From: a virus
DNA length: 64,000 nt
Reading direction: 5' to 3' (one strand)
Virus record (IMG/VR): IMGVR_UViG_3300043434_000295
Location: 1-64,000 of that record
Each line of letters opens with the position of its first letter. Within the stretch, counting starts at the first letter, position 1. A program made the translations under genes and the position numbers. The notes below the pieces were generated by a model, which was not told the DNA's origin, ran no database searches, and worked only from the letters and a program-made list of their open reading frames with translations. Positions 58,870 through 64,000 of this stretch are shown piece after piece.

Positions 58870-59688
58870 ATGGCAGCATCAGAAGGCGTAGATCTTGAGT
58901 GGTGTATTGTTGAAAAGATAAAAATCAGAAACAATCTACTCAAGAAATACACAAAATCGTATTCAAGTAACATTGACCGTCAGGCTGAGCAGTGCGTTGA
59001 GCACATATACAAATTTGCAAAGAATGCTAAAGTTCAAGCTTGGCATTCTGATGATGCTTCCAATCCATTTGGAATAGCAATATATGCTAAACCAGAACCA
59101 AAGACCGACATTGTATTGAAAATAGGTAATAAGGTATATTCTACTTCTGTCAAGATGGCAGGTGGTGTACAATTGGCATCCGGTCAAGGTGGATCTACAG
59201 CTGAACTCTTTGAGGCAGCTGCTAAAAATATTCCTTCTTCTCAAAAGAGTAAAGTTCTTAAGTCAATCATTGATGAACTTAAAACAATGCCTACGAGACT
59301 ATTGTCTGAATCAAACAAGGCAAGAATTTTAGAAGAAGCAAAACCAAAAGTTATAGAAGAATTTATTAAGAATGGTAAAATCATTCAAGATAAAAATTAT
59401 GAATATTGGTTACAAAATAACAAAGAAACACTGATGCAATCTTTGTTAGAATTCATAAATGAAGATAAAGAATTTTTAAAAGCACTTCTAAAAGAAGCTG
59501 TTACTGGTGAATTATCACTTGCTTCTTATAGAGGTGCTGTTGCCGATAGTATCATATCACCAAAGGGTTTTTATTTAGTGAATGATACATATATCAACAG
59601 TATCATATCGAAAGTCAAGTTTGATATCCGTGGTAAATCAAGAAGTGGTATCACTGGCGTTGCGTTTAGAATAGATTTAAAAGGTTAA
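58870..59688 (+). CDS. PD-(D/E)XK-like protein, unknown role
   Basis: A 272-residue protein, start preceded by GGAG. K-T-D-I-V-L-K-I-G-N-K-V-Y-S-T-S-V-K (D80 to K95) has the spacing of a PD-(D/E)XK nuclease core with Ser in place of the second acid. This is followed by a G-G-V-Q-L-A-S-G-Q-G-G-S-T-A turn and helices. The next gene has a parallel motif. It lacks the targeting peptide found on the following five genes. A nuclease or DNA-binding function is possible but unproven. Confidence 0.5.
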   Translation: MAASEGVDLEWCIVEKIKIRNNLLKKYTKSYSSNIDRQAEQCVEHIYKFAKNAKVQAWHSDDASNPFGIAIYAKPEPKTDIVLKIGNKVYSTSVKMAGGVQLASGQGGSTAELFEAAAKNIPSSQKSKVLKSIIDELKTMPTRLLSESNKARILEEAKPKVIEEFIKNGKIIQDKNYEYWLQNNKETLMQSLLEFINEDKEFLKALLKEAVTGELSLASYRGAVADSIISPKGFYLVNDTYINSIISKVKFDIRGKSRSGITGVAFRIDLKG

Positions 59689-59691
59689 TAC

Positions 59692-60621
59692 ATGTTTGCT
59701 ACGTTTATAGATTTCTTAACTGAAGAAGCTGCATTATCTTCCAACGATAAGGGTGTTCTTCATGAACTGCTTGTTGGTAAAGAATTAAATAAAGGCAAGC
59801 ATATGTCTCCTGAAGCAGAGCGTACTCATAATATTATTAAGTCTAAAACTTCTAAAGAAGAATATGATAACGCAACAAAGTTAGCAAAAGGTACTGCTGA
59901 ACATTTAAGACAAAAGTTTGGCAAAGACATTGCGTCAGCACACTGGTCTTCAAAGCCAGGTGACATTGGTAGAATTACTGGCGTAGAAGAATCGCAACAG
60001 GAAAACTCTGCTGATATTATTCTACGTCATAAGAACGGAGCCCACGTTGGTATATCACTTAAGGTTACCAAAAAGAAAGGCGGTAAAGTTCCTGTTGGAA
60101 ATCCAGGTGCTAAACAAACCGATCAACAACTCGGCACAAACGCTACTCAACATTATGAGAATGCTAGAGCTGCACTTGTTAAGAAGCATAAAGTTCTTCA
60201 AGGTAAGACTAATAAAGAAATGAAAGAGATCATTAAGAATGATCCAAAGATCGGCGCAGATGCTCAAAAAATGTCAAATGAAGCTATTGGCAAAATCAGA
60301 GATGAATGGCACCATGCACTATCACAGATGCATCCTAAATCTTTAAGCGATCATCTTCGCAATAATTTGTTACATGCTCACGCAACAAAGTTACCTCTAT
60401 ACAAAACCACAACAGGTGGAACTGGTGATGATCATAGTGTAGAAACAGAACATTCTCATACATCACACGATGAAATATTAAATGATCATAAAAACATTAC
60501 TGTTCATAAAGCAGGTAACAACTCAATTGAATTTAAACACAATGGTAAGACATTCTTACGTCATAGACTTAAACCAGAGAGTACTCCTCTTGCAACTGCA
60601 CTAAAAGGATCTGCAGAATGA
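59692..60621 (+). CDS. Candidate packaged PD-(D/E)XK-like protein
   Basis: A 309-residue protein. The first 11 residues (MFATFIDFLTE) resemble the T4 capsid-targeting peptide, with L-T-E matching the gp21 cut site. The core has a helix with H-E-L-L (E25) and S-A-D-I-I-L-R-H-K-N-G-A-H-V-G-I-S-L-K (D108 to K124), a PD-(D/E)XK-like arrangement. The C-terminal third is His-rich (H-S-H-T-S-H-D). It lies 3 bp after the previous gene and overlaps the next by 4 bp. It is likely a head-packaged protein ejected with DNA; nuclease activity is inferred. Confidence 0.55.
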   Translation: MFATFIDFLTEEAALSSNDKGVLHELLVGKELNKGKHMSPEAERTHNIIKSKTSKEEYDNATKLAKGTAEHLRQKFGKDIASAHWSSKPGDIGRITGVEESQQENSADIILRHKNGAHVGISLKVTKKKGGKVPVGNPGAKQTDQQLGTNATQHYENARAALVKKHKVLQGKTNKEMKEIIKNDPKIGADAQKMSNEAIGKIRDEWHHALSQMHPKSLSDHLRNNLLHAHATKLPLYKTTTGGTGDDHSVETEHSHTSHDEILNDHKNITVHKAGNNSIEFKHNGKTFLRHRLKPESTPLATALKGSAE

Positions 60622-61850
60622 AATCACTGAAATCATTTATAGTTGAAGAGAAGAACACACACATGGAACATGTTGAAGATTTGGTCTTCAACGAAGGCGT
60701 TAATGGTACTCGTAAAGCAATTAATTTTCTTAGATCATTAAGAGATATGTTAGCAGGACATTCCAAGTCTCCAATTACTTCTACAGTGAAGTGGGATGGG
60801 GCTCCTGCTATTTTTGCTGGTATAGATCCAAGAGATGGAAAGTTCTTTGTTGCTAAGAAGGGTGTCTTCAATAAAGAACCAAAGGTGTATAAGACTGCAG
60901 CAGATATTGATGCAGATACGTCGGGCGATTTAGCAGATAAGTTAAAGATCGCATTAAAAGAATTCTCTAAACTTGGCATTAAGTCAGGTGTTTATCAGGG
61001 TGATCTTATGTTTACCCAAGGCGATTTGAAAAAGGAAACAATTGATGAAGTTGATTATATTACTTTTCATCCTAATACTATCGTATACGCTGTACCAGCC
61101 AATAGCGAACTTGGCAAACGTATTAGAACAGCGAAAGTCGGCGTTGTCTGGCACACTACTTATATTGGAGAGTCCTTCGAATCAATGAGGGCTTCGTTTG
61201 GTCATTCAATTGTTTCAAAATTGACACAAGTGTCATCGGTATGGATGGATGATGCAAATTACAAAGATTATTCGGGTACTGCAACCTTTACGGCTGAAGA
61301 AACCAAAAAGGTTACAGATGTGTTATCACGCGCTGGTAGTCTTTTTAATTCAATCAGCGCTCAAACTCTTAATGGGATTAGCAGCGATGAAGACCTCCTA
61401 TTGGCAGTTAAAACCTTTAACAATTCAAAAATTAGAAAGATGGAACAGATTAGTGACACTCGAGCTCACGTCAGAGATCTATTCCACTACATTCACGATA
61501 AATACCAAAAAGAAATCGAAAAGAAAAAGACTGCAGCAGGAAAACAGAAACAAGAAGATGCGCGCAAAAGGGTCCTAAGTTTCTTTGCTCATCACGATCA
61601 AAATCAGATTGTGGCTATTTTCGATTTAGTTAACTTGTTGGTTGAAACTAAGAAAATGATCATCGAAAAGATGAATCAGGCAGGACATATAAACACTTTC
61701 CTAAAGACAGCAAACGGATTTAAAGTAACAGGAGTAGAAGGCTTTGTTGCAATAGATCATCTTAGTGGTGGCGCTGTTAAGATAGTAGATCGCATGGAAT
61801 TTAGCTATGCGAATTTTTCACCAGAAATTTTAAAGGGTTGGCAAAGATGA
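60618..61850 (+). CDS. Candidate packaged nucleotidyltransferase-like protein (DUF6267-like)
   Basis: A 410-residue protein. The N-terminal MKSLKSFIVE is close to the T4 capsid-targeting peptide, with I-V-E a gp21 site. V-K-W-D-G-A-P-A (K58) resembles motif I (K-x-D-G) of DNA/RNA ligases and capping enzymes, and G-V-Y-Q-G-D-L-M-F (124-132) resembles motif III. G-V-V-W-H-T-T-Y and a basic C-terminus follow. Similar proteins in T4-like phages are annotated DUF6267. Covalent nucleotidyl transfer is suggested, but the motifs are divergent. Confidence 0.6.
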   Translation: MKSLKSFIVEEKNTHMEHVEDLVFNEGVNGTRKAINFLRSLRDMLAGHSKSPITSTVKWDGAPAIFAGIDPRDGKFFVAKKGVFNKEPKVYKTAADIDADTSGDLADKLKIALKEFSKLGIKSGVYQGDLMFTQGDLKKETIDEVDYITFHPNTIVYAVPANSELGKRIRTAKVGVVWHTTYIGESFESMRASFGHSIVSKLTQVSSVWMDDANYKDYSGTATFTAEETKKVTDVLSRAGSLFNSISAQTLNGISSDEDLLLAVKTFNNSKIRKMEQISDTRAHVRDLFHYIHDKYQKEIEKKKTAAGKQKQEDARKRVLSFFAHHDQNQIVAIFDLVNLLVETKKMIIEKMNQAGHINTFLKTANGFKVTGVEGFVAIDHLSGGAVKIVDRMEFSYANFSPEILKGWQR

Positions 61851-62641
61851 TTAAATTTTCAGAATTCATAGATGAAGGCAAGCGCGGTCTATGGGATAAT
61901 ATCCACGCAAAGCGCAAGCGCATTAAGAACGGTTCGGGCGAACGTATGCGCAAGCCCGGAGAAAAGGGTGCTCCTACTGCTGCTGACTTTAAAGCTGCAA
62001 ATGAAGAAGTTGAGCACACTGATTATCTCTTAGAATATCCTGAAGATCTACAGAAGATGAAGAAAGCTGACTCATATAAAGTTGGTGACAAAGTCTTTAC
62101 AAAAGTTGGTGGCAAATGGCACAAGGGGCATGTCACGACTCCGTTGAATAAAGCTGGTAATCACGGCGTAAAATTTCAACATAATGGGCAAACACACTCT
62201 TACGTTAGTTCGCCAGACCAACTTAGATTACACGTTGAAGAAGTTGTGGCGGAAGAACTCTCGGTTGACGAACAATTTGATTTGATTGAAGAAGTTGTAG
62301 AAGAACTAGCAATTCAAAATGGAATTGATTCTGAATCTATCTGGGAAACTCTAGAATCAGTTGATGACACAGAACTTCTAGAATATGCTATAGATAAGAA
62401 AGGCCATAAGTCTTCTACTGGTGGTCTAACACAAAAAGGTGTAGATGCTTATAATCGTAAGACTGGTGGAAATCTTCAAACGGCTGTAACAACTCCTCCA
62501 TCAAAGTTAAAACCAGATAGCAAAGCTGCTAAGCGCCGCAAGTCTTTCTGCGCTCGCATGGGCGGAGTCAAAGGACCTATGAAAGATGAGAAGGGTCGTC
62601 CAACACGTAAAGCATTAGCTCTTAGAAAGTGGAATTGTTGA
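61847..62641 (+). CDS. Candidate packaged protein (DUF6321-like C-terminus)
   Basis: A 264-residue protein. ATG 61847 overlaps the previous stop; the in-frame TTG at 61838 is rejected. The N-terminus MIKFSEFIDE fits the T4 capsid-targeting peptide with an I-D-E cut site. Next come a basic region, a central K-V-G-D-K-V-F-T-K-V-G-G-K-W-H-K-G-H-V SH3-like segment and an acidic helical segment. The C-terminus R-R-K-S-F-C-A-R-M-G-G followed by A-L-R-K-W-N-C is a signature of the DUF6321 family. Both basic ends would suit DNA binding inside the head. Function is unknown. Confidence 0.6.
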   Translation: MIKFSEFIDEGKRGLWDNIHAKRKRIKNGSGERMRKPGEKGAPTAADFKAANEEVEHTDYLLEYPEDLQKMKKADSYKVGDKVFTKVGGKWHKGHVTTPLNKAGNHGVKFQHNGQTHSYVSSPDQLRLHVEEVVAEELSVDEQFDLIEEVVEELAIQNGIDSESIWETLESVDDTELLEYAIDKKGHKSSTGGLTQKGVDAYNRKTGGNLQTAVTTPPSKLKPDSKAAKRRKSFCARMGGVKGPMKDEKGRPTRKALALRKWNC

Positions 62642-62802
62642 TGTTAAGCTTTAAACAATTTAATGAAGAAAATAATATTGGTTATGAAGGTACTGATAAA
62701 CTTACACAACATCGTAAGAAAATGACACCTGGAGAAAAGCCAGAAACTCCTAATATGTTACCTAGTTATGAAGAATCTGAAAACATAAAAACAGATAAAT
62801 AA
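62641..62802 (+). CDS. Small candidate packaged protein
   Basis: A 53-residue reading frame sharing a base with the previous stop. It begins MLSFKQFNEE, the same pattern as the neighbouring targeting peptides (Phe at positions 4 and 7, Glu at 10) but with Asn where they have Ile or Leu, so the cut-site match is poorer. The remainder is charged (H-R-K-K-M-T-P-G-E-K-P-E) and lacks hydrophobic core, like a small internal protein. No family is recognised. Confidence 0.55.
   Translation: MLSFKQFNEENNIGYEGTDKLTQHRKKMTPGEKPETPNMLPSYEESENIKTDK
62794..62801 (+). promoter_or_regulatory. Late-promoter-like GATAAATA
   Basis: One mismatch from the octamer, overlapping the stop of the small gene and 30 bp before ATG 62832. 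Confidence 0.4.
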
Positions 62803-62831
62803 CTAATAATCTTATTAATTGATGGAAGCTA

Positions 62832-64000
62832 ATGAAACAATTTAAACAGCTCATTAAAGAGCTACCCTCTAAAAAAGTAGTGTTTGCTTTCGGTCGTTTT
62901 CAACCGCCAACGACCGGACACGAGTTATTGGTAAACGCTGTCAAAAAGATCGCTTCTGCACAGAAAGCCGATCACGTCATATTTGCTTCCCGCACACAAG
63001 ATAAGAAAAGCAATCCACTTCCAGTGGATCGTAAGGTGTACTACCTTAAAAGAATGTTTCCAAATACTAACTTCATTGCTGCTAATGAAGAGATTAGAAC
63101 ATTCATGGAAGCAGCAAAGGCTTTATCTAAAAAGTATAAAAATCTAGTAATGATTGCTGGATCTGATAGAGTTCCAGAATATAAGAAACTATTAGATCGT
63201 TATAACGGCGATGTATTCCACTTTGATACTGTTGAAGTAGTATCTGCGGGTGAACGTGATCCAGATGCCGATACTGCGTCGGGTATGTCTGGTACGAAGA
63301 TGAGAGAAGCTGCAAAGAAGAACGACTTTGCATTATTCAAAAAAGGATTACCGCATACTCTAACTGAACTTGATGGCAAACGCCTGATGAATGAAATTCG
63401 TCAAGGCATGGGTATGGATATTGTTAAAGAACAAGTAAAGTTTGAAACAGATGATATTCGTGAAAAGTATTTCTCAGGTGATATCTTTCACGTTGGCGAT
63501 ATTGTCGAATCAAATGGTGTAGTTTATCAAATCGTTAAGCGTGGTTCTAATCATCTATTAGTAGAAGACGAACAGGGTAATAAGATTAGTAAATGGCCAC
63601 AAGATTTACAGGAATCTACGAAAGAATTTAAAGGTCTAAACGAAATGTTAATCAAGTCAGCTGATAAGTTAAAAGTTGCACGTATCATTGCATCTTCTCT
63701 AGGTATGGAAGATGTTGATGAAAAGACTGGTGCAGAACAAATGGTTAATGTTTCTCTTCGTAAAATTAAGAGCAAGAATTTAACACCCGAAGCATGGAAG
63801 ATTCTTGGCAATATGCTTAAACTTGCGACAGATGCAGGTATTAAATATGATTCATCTATCATTCCAGAAACTAAATTCAAAGTAATGGGTTTAGAGGAAG
63901 AAAAAGAATCAGAAGAATATGTCGAAATGGAAGACAATGATATCGATGATATGATCAATGGACTTACAGATGACGATTATCTGGAAGCATATGATGATGA
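62832..64000 (+). CDS. NMN-adenylyltransferase/cytidylyltransferase-like protein, candidate packaged (3' end outside window)
   Basis: The frame is open to the window edge, 389 codons so far. The N-terminus MKQFKQLIKE matches the capsid-targeting pattern with I-K-E as cut site; removal would leave L-P-S-K-K ahead of the domain. The nucleotidyltransferase core starts F-A-F-G-R-F-Q-P-P-T-T-G-H (the T-T-G-H form of H-x-G-H, as in NMN adenylyltransferases) and has the second signature S-G-T-K-M-R-E-A. After residue about 200 it has a separate domain with S-G-D-I-F-H-V-G-D-I-V and a long acidic tail. A role in NAD or another nucleotide cofactor is inferred. Confidence 0.78.
   Translation, partial: MKQFKQLIKELPSKKVVFAFGRFQPPTTGHELLVNAVKKIASAQKADHVIFASRTQDKKSNPLPVDRKVYYLKRMFPNTNFIAANEEIRTFMEAAKALSKKYKNLVMIAGSDRVPEYKKLLDRYNGDVFHFDTVEVVSAGERDPDADTASGMSGTKMREAAKKNDFALFKKGLPHTLTELDGKRLMNEIRQGMGMDIVKEQVKFETDDIREKYFSGDIFHVGDIVESNGVVYQIVKRGSNHLLVEDEQGNKISKWPQDLQESTKEFKGLNEMLIKSADKLKVARIIASSLGMEDVDEKTGAEQMVNVSLRKIKSKNLTPEAWKILGNMLKLATDAGIKYDSSIIPETKFKVMGLEEEKESEEYVEMEDNDIDDMINGLTDDDYLEAYDD

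Noticed and set aside
1-64000. CRISPR array, insertion sequence, integrase or attachment site
   Set aside because: None seen. Repeats in the fibre genes are coding modules without spacer structure, and the only mobile element recognised is the homing endonuclease gene.

Overview
This window is a stretch of a T4-superfamily myovirus (class Caudoviricetes). Every well-supported gene is on the + strand. The neck, terminase, sheath, tube, portal, prohead and capsid genes run in the T4 order 13-14-15-17-18-19-20-67-68-21-22-23. They are followed by uvsY, uvsW, 55, 47, 46, 45, 44, 62, regA, 43, uvsX and 41. The DNA is AT-rich. Several traits recall marine or freshwater T4-like phages rather than enteric T-evens: a CobS-type ATPase, Hsp20, MazG, a 2OG-Fe(II) oxygenase, a short gp62 and S74-tipped fibres. 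No photosynthesis gene, tRNA or CRISPR array is seen, and the host cannot be named from the sequence.

Layout. (1) About 1-16362: five large fibre genes (the first cut by the window edge) sharing shuffled modules, three ending in S74 self-cleaving chaperone domains, with small virion genes between them. (2) 16364-29388: neck, terminase large subunit, sheath, tube, portal, prohead core, protease, scaffold and major capsid genes, closed by a terminator. (3) 29464-35942: a tail-tube-like gene that appears leaderless, then recombination genes, the late sigma factor gp55 and the gp46/47 nuclease. (4) 35993-39919: an HExxH-VWA protein, a CobS/MoxR AAA+ ATPase and two small DNA-binding-like proteins. 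(5) 39999-53109: the replisome (clamp, clamp loader, RegA, polymerase, UvsX, helicase, a primase candidate), nucleotide-pool enzymes, Hsp20 and a structured non-coding leader. (6) 53126-58808: a homing endonuclease, then a DNA-modification block (DUF1599, dCMP hydroxymethylase, dCMP deaminase, T4-AGT-like glucosyltransferase, short UDP-sugar dehydrogenase, C5-methyltransferase-like protein). (7) 58870-64000: a late block in which five consecutive proteins begin with a T4-like capsid-targeting peptide, implying enzymes packaged in the head.

Control. Late-type boxes (TATAAATA and close variants) precede virion and late genes, which fits the phage encoding gp55. A second promoter class (TGTACA or TTTACA, 17 bp, TATAAT, often with TG before the -10) precedes replication, recombination and accessory genes. 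At several boundaries the -10 box lies inside the hairpin that ends the previous unit. The genes together describe a phage that recasts the nucleotide pool, probably makes glycosylated hydroxymethylcytosine DNA, replicates by a T4 replisome with recombination, and carries cargo enzymes in its capsid. The last two points are inferences from sequence.
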